64,000 nucleotides of DNA from VKMB-3413 sp041027365. Its GTDB lineage: Bacteria; Pseudomonadota; Alphaproteobacteria; Rhizobiales; Rhizobiaceae. Position numbers and translations under genes: made by a program. The notes below the pieces were generated by a model that made no database searches, was not told the origin of the DNA, and saw only the letters and a list, made by a program, of their open reading frames with translations. Location: positions 248,001-312,000 of the forward strand of contig NZ_JBFTEH010000004.1 in NCBI RefSeq assembly GCF_041027365.1, written 5' to 3'. The number at the start of each line of letters is the position of its first letter. Positions within the stretch are counted from its first letter, which is position 1. Of the stretch, positions 25,303-32,980 are shown one piece after another.

Positions 25303-26675
25303 TGCGGCGCAAGGGATCGCTGATCGGGCTGGTCGCCAAGCGGATCCTCGCCTTCGCGCTCCTGTCCATGTTCATCCAGGCCTGCGTGGTGTTCTCGCAC
25401 TACTGGTTCGACAATGCGGCGCTCGGCCAGATGCTGATCGAGAACGAGACGCAGATCGTCGCCGAAGCCTTCCATGACCGGCCGGCGGGAGCGCGCGCCG
25501 GCAGGCCGCCGCATGCGCTCGTCGAGCGCTACGGCCTCGTGTCCGAGCCGACCGGCGAGAGCCTGCCCATGGGCTACTGGATGCGGGTGCGCGGGACGGA
25601 CGGCCGGGTCCTCTACACCAACTGCCACGAGGAATGCACCGAGCACTTCATGCCGGTCGAGGTGAACCCGCCGGACCTGTGGGACCGGACGATCGTCGAG
25701 GGCAAGCCGCTGACCCTCGTCGGCGGCCGGACGATCAGCTTCGACGACGGCCAGACGATGGTCGTCGACTTCGCCAGCATCGGCGATCCGCGCCGGCTGA
25801 TCTACGTCGTGATGGCGCGCGAGATGTTCGTCCACATGGTCTGGCCGATGGGGCTGATGCTGATCCTCGTCATCGGCGCGACGATCGTCTCGATCCGCCA
25901 TGCGCTGAAGCCGGTGGAGCGGACCGTGCGGGTCGCCGACGCGCTGGATCCACGCCGGCCGATCCGCGCGCTTCCCGCCGCCGGCCTGCCGAGCGAGATC
26001 AGCCACCTCGTCGCCTCGGTCAACCGCGCGCTGCGGCGCATCGACGAGCTCATCCGCTCACAGAAGGTGTTCGCGGCCTCGATCGCGCACGAGATCCGCA
26101 CGCCGGTGTCGATCGTCAAGCTGGAACTCGCCCATATCGAGGGCAGCCGCGCCCGCAAGGCGGAGAAGGACCTCGACAAGCTCACCCACACGCTGGAGCA
26201 GCTGACGGCGCTGGCGCGGCTCGATGCCGCCGAGGGCGAGGCGTTCAAGGCCGAAGCACTGGGGCCGCTGGTCGAGGACACGGTCGAGCAGCTGGCGCCG
26301 CTGGTCTTCGCCAGCGGCCGCACGATCGCCTTCGAGTGTTCCGGCGATCCGCGGTCCGACGTCTCGCGCACGCTCCTGGTGACGCTGGTGCGCAACCTCG
26401 TCGAGAATGCCATGAAGCATACGCCGAAGGGCACGGCGATCACCGTGCGGGTGGAGGAGCCCGGCCGCATCTGCGTCAGCGACGACGGCCCGGGCTTCGT
26501 GGCCGATCCCCAGGCCGCCGACGTCGAGCTCGCCTCGGTCAAGAAGAGCGGCTCGCTCGGCGTCGGGCTGAAGATCGCCGAGCGGATCGCCGCCATCCAC
26601 AAGGGCGTCCTCGCCGTCTCCTCCGTGCCGGGCGAGGGGACCACCGTGAGCCTGGATCTGCCGGCCGCGGCCTGA
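25302..26675 (+). CDS. Sensor histidine kinase partnered with the upstream regulator
   Basis: 457 residues. Two membrane spans (about 13-33 and 178-198) bracket a ~145-residue periplasmic sensor. HAMP and HisKA domains follow, with the phosphoacceptor His263 in SIAHEIRTP. The ATPase domain has NLVENAMKHTP (N box), DDGPGF (G1) and GSLGVGLKI (G2). The periplasmic domain holds CHEECTEH (residues 108-115), a cluster of Cys, His and Glu well suited to metal or redox sensing. Neighbouring PepSY and cytochrome b561 genes agree with a metal or redox signal (inference). Confidence 0.93.
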   Translation: MRRKGSLIGLVAKRILAFALLSMFIQACVVFSHYWFDNAALGQMLIENETQIVAEAFHDRPAGARAGRPPHALVERYGLVSEPTGESLPMGYWMRVRGTDGRVLYTNCHEECTEHFMPVEVNPPDLWDRTIVEGKPLTLVGGRTISFDDGQTMVVDFASIGDPRRLIYVVMAREMFVHMVWPMGLMLILVIGATIVSIRHALKPVERTVRVADALDPRRPIRALPAAGLPSEISHLVASVNRALRRIDELIRSQKVFAASIAHEIRTPVSIVKLELAHIEGSRARKAEKDLDKLTHTLEQLTALARLDAAEGEAFKAEALGPLVEDTVEQLAPLVFASGRTIAFECSGDPRSDVSRTLLVTLVRNLVENAMKHTPKGTAITVRVEEPGRICVSDDGPGFVADPQAADVELASVKKSGSLGVGLKIAERIAAIHKGVLAVSSVPGEGTTVSLDLPAAA

Positions 26676-26774
26676 CCAGACGATTCCGACTGCCGCCGAC
26701 CGCATCCGGCGCTCGCTCCGTAGCGGCGCGGAAGCACTTGCCTGCGCGCCGGCTCTCCCGTAGTTACGAAGCTT

Positions 26775-26791
26775 CTTAGAAGCGTTCTAAA
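26775..26791. promoter_or_regulatory. Irr box (iron control element) in front of mbfA
   Basis: Read on the minus strand the site is TTTAGAA-CGC-TTCTAAG, a near-perfect ICE palindrome (TTTAGAA-N3-TTCTAAA). It ends 11 bases before the mbfA start. In Bradyrhizobium and Agrobacterium, Irr represses mbfA through such an element when iron is low. The site position overlapping the promoter fits repression. Confidence 0.75.
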
Positions 26792-26802
26792 CTGAGGGTG
26801 CG

Positions 26803-27795
26803 ATGCTTCCCCGACTGTCTCTCCCCGGCTTTTCCGGCCGCCGCCGTTTCGACAGCCTGAGCGAACAGGAGATCCTGGCGCTCGCGATCTCCTCGGAGGA
26901 GGAGGACGGGCAGATCTACGCGACCTATGCCGAACGCCTGCGGCAGGAATTTCCCGATTCGGCCAAGGTCTTCGACGGCATGGCGGCGGAGGAGAGCGAG
27001 CATCGCCGGCAACTGATCGACACCTATCGCAAGCGCTTCGGCGAGCTGATCCTGCCGATCCGCCGCGAGCACGTGGCGGATTTCTACACCCGCCGTCCGG
27101 TCTGGCTGGTCGAGAATCTCGGCCTCGAGCGCATCCGGGAGGAGGCGGCCGACATGGAGCGCCAGGCCCGCGACTTCTACATCGCGGCGGCCGGCCGCAC
27201 GCGCGACGCCGACACCCGAAAGCTGCTCGGCGACCTGGCGCTGGCCGAGGCCGGTCACATCCACGCGGCCGAAGACCTCGAACAGCAGAACCTGCCGGAG
27301 GACCGCCGCAACGAGGAGGACATGGCGGCGCGGCGCCAGTTCGTCCTGACCTGGGTGCAGCCGGGCCTCGCCGGCCTGATGGACGGGTCGGTCTCGACGC
27401 TGGCGCCGATCTTCGCCACCGCCTTCGCCACCCAGAATCCCTGGACGACCTTCCTCATCGGCCTGTCGGCCTCGGTCGGCGCCGGCATCTCCATGGGCTT
27501 CACGGAAGCTGCGCATGACGACGGCAAGATCTCCGGCCGCGGCTCGCCGCTGAAGCGGGGCCTCGCGACCGGCGTGATGACCACGCTCGGCGGCCTCGGC
27601 CATGCGCTGCCCTATCTGATCCCGTCCTTCTGGACCGCGACGGTCATCGCCCTGATCGTCGTCTTCATCGAACTCTGGGCGATCGCCTGGATCCAGAATC
27701 GCTTCATGGAGACGCCCTTCTTCCGAGCTGCGATTCAGGTGGTTCTGGGCGGTGCGCTGGTGCTGGCGGCGGGCATCCTGATCGGCGGCGCGTGA
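26803..27795 (+). CDS. mbfA: Membrane-bound ferritin MbfA (erythrin-VIT iron exporter)
   Basis: 330 residues. The N-terminal ferritin-like di-iron domain has the Glu-rich helices ISSEEEDGQIYATYAERL and MAAEESEHRRQLIDTY, with further acidic/His helices near residues 125-165 (EAGHIHAAEDLE). The C-terminal VIT1-like membrane domain (about 195-330) includes GLMDGSVSTLAPIFATAFAT. MbfA exports iron across the inner membrane and protects against iron and peroxide stress. The Irr box upstream supports the assignment. The gene follows the PepSY/two-component operon but has its own promoter and is followed by a hairpin. Confidence 0.93.
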   Translation: MLPRLSLPGFSGRRRFDSLSEQEILALAISSEEEDGQIYATYAERLRQEFPDSAKVFDGMAAEESEHRRQLIDTYRKRFGELILPIRREHVADFYTRRPVWLVENLGLERIREEAADMERQARDFYIAAAGRTRDADTRKLLGDLALAEAGHIHAAEDLEQQNLPEDRRNEEDMAARRQFVLTWVQPGLAGLMDGSVSTLAPIFATAFATQNPWTTFLIGLSASVGAGISMGFTEAAHDDGKISGRGSPLKRGLATGVMTTLGGLGHALPYLIPSFWTATVIALIVVFIELWAIAWIQNRFMETPFFRAAIQVVLGGALVLAAGILIGGA

Positions 27796-27833
27796 CCAAT
27801 GGCCGCGATGCCGCGGCGATCTCAAGCACCGGC

Positions 27834-27857
27834 AAGGTCAGCCTCCTGCTGACCTTT
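27834..27857 (+). terminator. Hairpin terminator after mbfA
   Basis: AAGGTCAGC (27834-27842) pairs with GCTGACCTT (27848-27856) around a 5-base loop, followed by a short T stretch. It lies 39 bases after the mbfA stop. The remaining gap to petA shows no other feature. Confidence 0.6.
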
Positions 27858-28023
27858 CGTCTGGTATGGACAAGAGGCAAGATTCGCGCATAGAACCGGA
27901 CTAGTGTGGCGGGGGGACTGAAGGCGCACGCGCGGCTTGCGCGGCACTCCCTTGCCCACGTGGATCGGATCCGCGGGGAGGCGGCCGATCCAGAGGGGGA
28001 TCAGTCAGGGAGTTCCAGCTGCC

Positions 28024-28584
28024 GTGAGTGCACACGATACCGCCGAACCGAATCGTCGGGACTTCCTCTATATCGCGACGGGCGCCGTCGGCGCCGTCGG
28101 CGTCGTCACGGCGCTGTGGCCGTTCATCGACCAGATGAATCCGGACGCCGCCACCCTCGCGCTGGCGGCGATCGACGTCGATGTCAGCCAGGTCGCGGAA
28201 GGCCAGTCGATCGTCGCCAAATGGCGCGGCAAGCCGGTCGCCATCCGCCAGCGCACCGCCGCGGAGGTGAAGGCGGCCAAGGACACCGCGCTCGGCCAGC
28301 TGAAGGACCCGGTGGCGCGCAACGCCAACCTTCCCGCCGACGCGCCGGCGACCGACGCCAACCGGTCGGCCCCGGAGAAGGAGCAGTGGCTGGTGATGGT
28401 GCAGGTCTGCACGCATCTCGGCTGCATCCCGCTCGGCCAGTCCGGTCCCTATGACGGCTGGTTCTGCCCGTGCCACGGATCGGTCTACGACACCGCCGGC
28501 CGCATCCGGCAGGGACCCGCGCCGGAGAACATGGCGATCCCGCCCTTCAAATTCACGTCGGACACCACCGTCCGTATCGGCTGA
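28024..28584 (+). CDS. petA: Ubiquinol-cytochrome c reductase Rieske iron-sulphur subunit
   Basis: 186 residues from GTG 28024 (CAGGGAG upstream; an ATG at 27937 would add 29 unlikely residues). A Tat-like anchor (NRRDFLYIATGAVGAVGVV) is followed by a flexible hinge and the cluster-binding loops CTHLGC and CPCHGS. It transfers electrons from quinol to cytochrome c1 in the bc1 complex. It is first gene of petABC. Confidence 0.97.
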   Translation: MSAHDTAEPNRRDFLYIATGAVGAVGVVTALWPFIDQMNPDAATLALAAIDVDVSQVAEGQSIVAKWRGKPVAIRQRTAAEVKAAKDTALGQLKDPVARNANLPADAPATDANRSAPEKEQWLVMVQVCTHLGCIPLGQSGPYDGWFCPCHGSVYDTAGRIRQGPAPENMAIPPFKFTSDTTVRIG

Positions 28585-28604
28585 CCGGGGGAGAGAAGTC
28601 GATC

Positions 28605-29900
28605 ATGAGCAGTCATTCGTCCTACGTGCCCTCGTCCGGCTTCATGCGGTGGCTGGACGCCCGCCTGCCGCTGCCGCGCCTGGTCTACGATTCCTTCGTC
28701 GCCTATCCGACGCCGCGCAACCTGAACTACGCCTACACCTTCGGCGGCATTCTCGGCCTGTTCCTCGTCCTGCAGATCCTGACCGGCGTCGTGCTCGCCA
28801 TGCACTATGCGGCGAACTCGGCGGTCGCCTTCGGCTCGGTCGAGAAGATCATGCGCGACGTCAACTGGGGCTGGCTGCTGCGGTACATGCACGCCAACGG
28901 CGCCTCGTTCTTCTTCGTCGCGGTCTACATCCACATCTTCCGCGGCCTCTACTACGGCTCCTACAAGGCGCCGCGCGAGATCCTGTGGATCCTCGGCGTG
29001 ATCATCTTCCTCCTGATGATGGCCACCGCCTTCATGGGCTACGTCCTGCCGTGGGGCCAGATGTCGTTCTGGGGCGCCACGGTCATCACCAACTTCTTCA
29101 CCGCCTTCCCGCTGATCGGCGAGCCGATCCACCAGCTGCTGCTCGGCGGCTTCTCGGTGGACAACGCGACGCTCAACCGCTTCTTCGCGCTGCATTACCT
29201 GCTGCCGTTCATGATCGCCGGCGTCGTGGTGCTGCATGTCTGGGCGCTGCACGTCACCGGCCAGACCAATCCGACCGGCGTCGAGGTGAAGTCGTCTAAG
29301 GACACCGTGCCGTTCACGCCGCATGCCACCGTCAAGGACAGCCTGGCGATGGTCGTGTTCCTGGTGGTGTTCGCCTACTTCGTCTTCTACCTGCCGAACT
29401 ATCTCGGCCATGCCGACAACTACATCGAGGCGAACTCGCTGAAGACGCCGTCGCACATCGTGCCGGAATGGTACTTCCTGCCGTTCTACGCCATGCTGCG
29501 GGCGATCACCTTCAACATCGGCCCGATCGATTCCAAGCTCGGCGGCGTCCTGGTGATGTTCGGCTCGATCATCATCCTGTTCTTCGTCTCCTGGCTCGAC
29601 ACCTCCAGGGTCCGCTCGACCGCCTACCGGCCGATCTACCGGATCTTCTTCTGGATCCTCGTCGCCGACTGCCTGTTCCTCGGCTGGCTCGGGTCGAAGC
29701 CGCCGGAGGGCATCTATCCGGCGCTCGCGCTGGCCGGCACGATCTACTATTTCGGCCATTTCCTGATCGTCCTGCCGGTGCTCGGCCTCGTCGAGACGCC
29801 GAAGCGCCTGCCGGGCTCGATCACCGAAGCCGTTCTCGCCCGGACGGGCGGTTCGGGAACGCCGGCGGGGGCGATGGCTTCGCCCGAGACCGAGGGCTGA
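28605..29900 (+). CDS. petB: Cytochrome b of the bc1 complex
   Basis: 431 residues. Haem-ligand His pairs lie in the second and fourth helices (RYMHANGASFFFVAVYIHIFRG; FFALHYLLPF and VVLHVWALH). The quinol-site motif is PEWYF (in SHIVPEWYFLPFYAML). Eight membrane spans are expected, with extra C-terminal helices. It forms the quinol-oxidising core of complex III. It begins 20 bases after petA with AGAGAAG upstream. Confidence 0.98.
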   Translation: MSSHSSYVPSSGFMRWLDARLPLPRLVYDSFVAYPTPRNLNYAYTFGGILGLFLVLQILTGVVLAMHYAANSAVAFGSVEKIMRDVNWGWLLRYMHANGASFFFVAVYIHIFRGLYYGSYKAPREILWILGVIIFLLMMATAFMGYVLPWGQMSFWGATVITNFFTAFPLIGEPIHQLLLGGFSVDNATLNRFFALHYLLPFMIAGVVVLHVWALHVTGQTNPTGVEVKSSKDTVPFTPHATVKDSLAMVVFLVVFAYFVFYLPNYLGHADNYIEANSLKTPSHIVPEWYFLPFYAMLRAITFNIGPIDSKLGGVLVMFGSIIILFFVSWLDTSRVRSTAYRPIYRIFFWILVADCLFLGWLGSKPPEGIYPALALAGTIYYFGHFLIVLPVLGLVETPKRLPGSITEAVLARTGGSGTPAGAMASPETEG

Positions 29901-29928
29901 TGCGGACGGCTTTGGGGGGAGAATTGAC

Positions 29929-30852
29929 ATGAAACGACTGATGTCGGCGCTGCTGGCCGCCGGGATGCTCTGCGCTCCGATGGCGATCGCGCATGCTCAG
30001 GACGCGGGGGCGTCCAAGGCCGGGCAGGCGACCTCCGCGGACGGCGGCGCGCCGTCCGAACAGGCGGCCGAGAAGGGCCAGGCGGAGATCCCGCACTACC
30101 CGCTGAAGGAGCCGGAGCAGCTCAACTGGAGCTTCGCCGGCCCGTTCGGCCGCTGGGACATCGAACAGCTGCAGCGCGGCCTGAACGTCTACAAGAACGT
30201 CTGCTCGGCCTGCCACTCGCTCAACCTCGTCGCCTTCCGCAATCTGAAGGCGCTCGGCTACAGCGACGACCAGGTGAAGGCCTTCGCCGCGCAATACACG
30301 ATCAAGGACGGTCCGAACGGCGACGGCGAGATGTTCGACCGGCCGGGCATCCCGTCCGACTACTTCCCGGCGCCATTCGCCAATCCGGAGGCGGCGGCCG
30401 CGGCGAACGGCGGCGCGGCGCCGCCGGACCTGTCGCTGATGGCCAAGGCGCGCGCGGCGGAGCGCGGCTTCCCGCGCTTCATCTTCGACATCTTCACCCA
30501 GTACGCCCAGGGCGGCCCGGACTACATCCATGCGCTGCTGACCGGCTTCGGCCACGAGCCGCCGCCGGGCCTGAAGATCGCCGACGGCACCTACTACAAT
30601 CCGTACTTCATGAACGGTCCGGCGCTGAAGATGCCGCCGCCGCTCTCCGACGGCGTGGTGAGCTATCCGGACGGCGCGCCCGAGACGGTCGACCAGTATG
30701 CGCGCGACGTCGCGGCCTTCCTGATGTGGGCGGCCGAGCCGCACCTCGTCGAGCGCAAGGCGACCGGCTTCGTGACGATGATCTTCCTCATCGTCTTCGC
30801 CGGCCTGCTCTACGTCATCAAGAAGCGGGTCTGGGCCGACACCCCGCACTGA
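29929..30852 (+). CDS. petC: Cytochrome c1
   Basis: 307 residues. A signal peptide (MKRLMSALLAAGMLCAPMAIAHA) is followed by an Ala/Gln-rich linker. The haem c motif CSACH lies near residue 93, a Met-ligand region (YFMNGPALKMPPPL) later, and a C-terminal anchor helix (TMIFLIVFAGLLYVIKK) ends the protein. It accepts electrons from the Rieske subunit and reduces soluble cytochrome c. It completes the petABC operon and is followed by a strong terminator. Confidence 0.97.
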   Translation: MKRLMSALLAAGMLCAPMAIAHAQDAGASKAGQATSADGGAPSEQAAEKGQAEIPHYPLKEPEQLNWSFAGPFGRWDIEQLQRGLNVYKNVCSACHSLNLVAFRNLKALGYSDDQVKAFAAQYTIKDGPNGDGEMFDRPGIPSDYFPAPFANPEAAAAANGGAAPPDLSLMAKARAAERGFPRFIFDIFTQYAQGGPDYIHALLTGFGHEPPPGLKIADGTYYNPYFMNGPALKMPPPLSDGVVSYPDGAPETVDQYARDVAAFLMWAAEPHLVERKATGFVTMIFLIVFAGLLYVIKKRVWADTPH

Positions 30853-30884
30853 CGGAGCTTCCGAGCCGTCTCGAATGCCAGGGA

Positions 30885-30906
30885 AGGGGCCGCGCGGCCC
30901 CTTTTT
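30885..30906 (+). terminator. Rho-independent terminator of petABC
   Basis: GGGGCC-GCGC-GGCCCC (30886-30901) followed by TTTTT. It is a GC-rich stem with a T run, 33 bases after the petC stop. Confidence 0.88.
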
Positions 30907-31017
30907 CTGTGCAAGGCCTGCGCCTCTCCGCTAAGGTCCGGCCGATTCATGCCGGCGGGCGGGGATGCGGACGCATCCGTCGGCCGGTATCAGCCATTCG
31001 AGACGGAGACGTCGGCC

Positions 31018-31338
31018 ATGTACATCGCGATGAACCGGTTCAAGGTGCTGCCCGGCGCCGAAGAGGACTTCGAGACGCTCTGGAAGAGCCGCGACTCCAA
31101 GCTGCGCGACGTCGCGGGCTTCGTCGAGTTCCACCTTCTGCGCGGACCGAAGGCGGAGGACCACACGCTCTACTCCTCGCACACGGTCTGGGAGAGCCAT
31201 GCGGCCTTCGAGGCCTGGACAAAGTCGGAAGCGTTCCGCGCCGCCCACGGCGGCGCCGGCTCGACGAAGCCGCTCTACCAGGGCCATCCGAATTTCGAGG
31301 GGTTCGAAGTGATCCAGACGATCGGCCGGGACGCGTGA
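31018..31338 (+). CDS. IsdG/HmuQ-like haem-degrading monooxygenase (ABM fold)
   Basis: 106 residues, a single ABM domain. Asn6 (MNRF), the conserved Trp (TVWESHAAFEAW) and the haem-ligand-type His (FRAAHGG) correspond to the catalytic triad of IsdG-type enzymes. The length and FKVLPGAEEDFETLWKSRDSKL match the HmuQ/HmuD proteins of rhizobia and Brucella. It would open imported haem to release iron. It is followed after 2 bases by apt, which is probably chance coupling. Regulation by iron is expected for the family, but I did not see a clear Irr box directly upstream. Confidence 0.78.
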   Translation: MYIAMNRFKVLPGAEEDFETLWKSRDSKLRDVAGFVEFHLLRGPKAEDHTLYSSHTVWESHAAFEAWTKSEAFRAAHGGAGSTKPLYQGHPNFEGFEVIQTIGRDA

Positions 31339-31340
31339 CC

Positions 31341-31904
31341 ATGGCATCGGCAGTCAAGACGCCCGCGGCGGCCGCCGTCGACTTCGCCTCGGCGATCCGC
31401 ACCATCCCGGATTATCCGAAGCCCGGCATCCTGTTCCGCGACATCACGACGCTGCTCGCCGATCCCGCGACCTTCCGCGCCGCGGTGGACGCGCTGGTCG
31501 AGCCGTACAAGGATCTCAAGGTCGACCTCGTCGCCGGGATCGAGGCGCGCGGCTTCATCCTCGGCGGTGCGCAGGCGCATCAGCTCGCCTGCGGCTTCGT
31601 GCCGATCCGCAAGAAGGGCAAGCTGCCGCACGAGACCGTGCGGATCGCCTACAGCCTGGAATACGGCATCGACGAGATGGAGATGCACCGCGACGCGGTG
31701 AAGCCGGGCGACCGGGTGCTGCTCACCGACGACCTGATCGCCACCGGCGGCACCGCGGAAGGCGCGGTCAAGCTGCTGCGCGAACTCGGCGCGGAGATCG
31801 TCGGCGCGTCCTTCGTCATCGACCTCCCGGATCTCGGTGGCCGCAGCAGGCTCGAAGCGCTGGGCGTCGAGGTGCAGACGCTGGTGGCCTTTTCCGGCCA
31901 TTGA
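31341..31904 (+). CDS. apt: Adenine phosphoribosyltransferase
   Basis: 187 residues. The PRPP-binding signature VLLTDDLIATGGTA is present, as is the family N-terminal motif IPDYPKPGILFRDITTLL. IEARGFILGGAQAHQLACGFVPIRKKGKLP matches the adenine-site and flexible-loop region. It salvages adenine to AMP. The start lies 2 bases after the haem oxygenase gene. Confidence 0.97.
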   Translation: MASAVKTPAAAAVDFASAIRTIPDYPKPGILFRDITTLLADPATFRAAVDALVEPYKDLKVDLVAGIEARGFILGGAQAHQLACGFVPIRKKGKLPHETVRIAYSLEYGIDEMEMHRDAVKPGDRVLLTDDLIATGGTAEGAVKLLRELGAEIVGASFVIDLPDLGGRSRLEALGVEVQTLVAFSGH

Positions 31905-31993
31905 CGAAGCGGCTCCGGCCCTCCTTGATAAGCCGTCCCTTCGGGGCTTGGACAAACCGGCGGCGAAGCCGCCGGCAAATCGGGAGCAGCAGG

Positions 31994-32881
31994 ATGCGCA
32001 GACTTTCCACCATGGCGGCCTTCGCGGCCACGTCCGGCCTCGTGCTCTGCCTCGTGGCGGGGCCGGCGAGCGCCCAGCAGGCGGCCTCGGGCGAACCGGC
32101 CATGGCGGCGGCGTCCGGGCCGAACGATCTCCTGAACGCGACGCTGTGGATGCAGCGCGCGGTGGAGTACAAGGCCAACTGCCTCGCGATCTATGCGCTC
32201 GGCAGGGTTCGCCTCGACGCGGCGCTCGCCGACAAGACCGCCAGCGCGCTCGACCAGAGCGATGCCGGCGACAAGCCGCCGGCGATCATCCTCGACCTCG
32301 ACGAGACGGTCATCGACAACTCCGCCTACGAGGCGGGGCTCGTCACGACCAATTCCGACTATTCCTCCAAGACCTGGGACGCCTGGACGAAGGCCGAGGA
32401 CGCCAAGGCGGTGCCGGGCTCGCTCGACTTCCTGAAATACGCCGATTCCAAGGGCGTGAAGGTCTTCTACGTCACCAACCGCAATGCCGACCAGGAGGAC
32501 GCGACCCGCGCCAACATGAAGGCGCTCGGCTATCCCATGGGCGGCAATGTCGACACCTTCCTGATGAACAAGGAGAAGCCGGACTGGACGTCGGACAAGA
32601 CGACCCGCCGCGACTTCGTCGCCAGGGACTATCGCGTGGTGGAGATGTTCGGCGACAATTTCGGCGACTTCACGGGCAAGTCCTCCGGTTCGATCGACGA
32701 GCGGCAGGCGGCCTTCGAGACGCTGAAGGACCATTTCGGCAAGGACTGGTTCATGCTGGCGAACCCGACCTACGGCTCCTGGGAATCGTCCGCCTTCGGC
32801 AACGACTACAAGCTGTCGAACGACAAGAAGCGGGCGATGAAGGTCGAGGCGCTGCAGCCCTGGACGCCGAAGCAGCCTTGA
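31994..32881 (+). CDS. Secreted HAD-superfamily acid phosphatase (class B / e(P4)-like)
   Basis: 295 residues from ATG 31994 (AGCAGG upstream). A signal peptide is cut near PASA-QQ. The HAD motif I is DLDETVIDNS (about residues 99-108), motif II is FYVTNRN, and the late MFGDNFGDF carries the motif III/IV acidic pair. The pattern is that of the 5'-nucleotidase e(P4)/class C acid phosphatase group. The lipobox Cys of e(P4) is not evident, so the protein is probably soluble in the periplasm. It would release phosphate from nucleotides or other monoesters. Confidence 0.9.
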   Translation: MRRLSTMAAFAATSGLVLCLVAGPASAQQAASGEPAMAAASGPNDLLNATLWMQRAVEYKANCLAIYALGRVRLDAALADKTASALDQSDAGDKPPAIILDLDETVIDNSAYEAGLVTTNSDYSSKTWDAWTKAEDAKAVPGSLDFLKYADSKGVKVFYVTNRNADQEDATRANMKALGYPMGGNVDTFLMNKEKPDWTSDKTTRRDFVARDYRVVEMFGDNFGDFTGKSSGSIDERQAAFETLKDHFGKDWFMLANPTYGSWESSAFGNDYKLSNDKKRAMKVEALQPWTPKQP

Positions 32882-32901
32882 GCCGAAGGGCCGAAACCGG
32901 A

Positions 32902-32930
32902 GCGCCGGCCGCGCGAAGTCCGGCCGGCGC
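32902..32930. terminator. GC-rich hairpin after the acid phosphatase
   Basis: GCGCCGGCC pairs with GGCCGGCGC across a short loop, 21 bases after the phosphatase stop. No T run follows, so it is terminator-like or stabilising. Confidence 0.45.
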
Positions 32931-32980
32931 AATGGGAAGTCCGAGCGATCTAACGGTCCATTAGCACCGACCGGACTAGA

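Noticed and set aside
31926..31950. Small AAGCC...GGCTT hairpin after apt as a terminator
   Set aside because: Only 5-bp stem with a 10-base loop and no T run; too weak to list.
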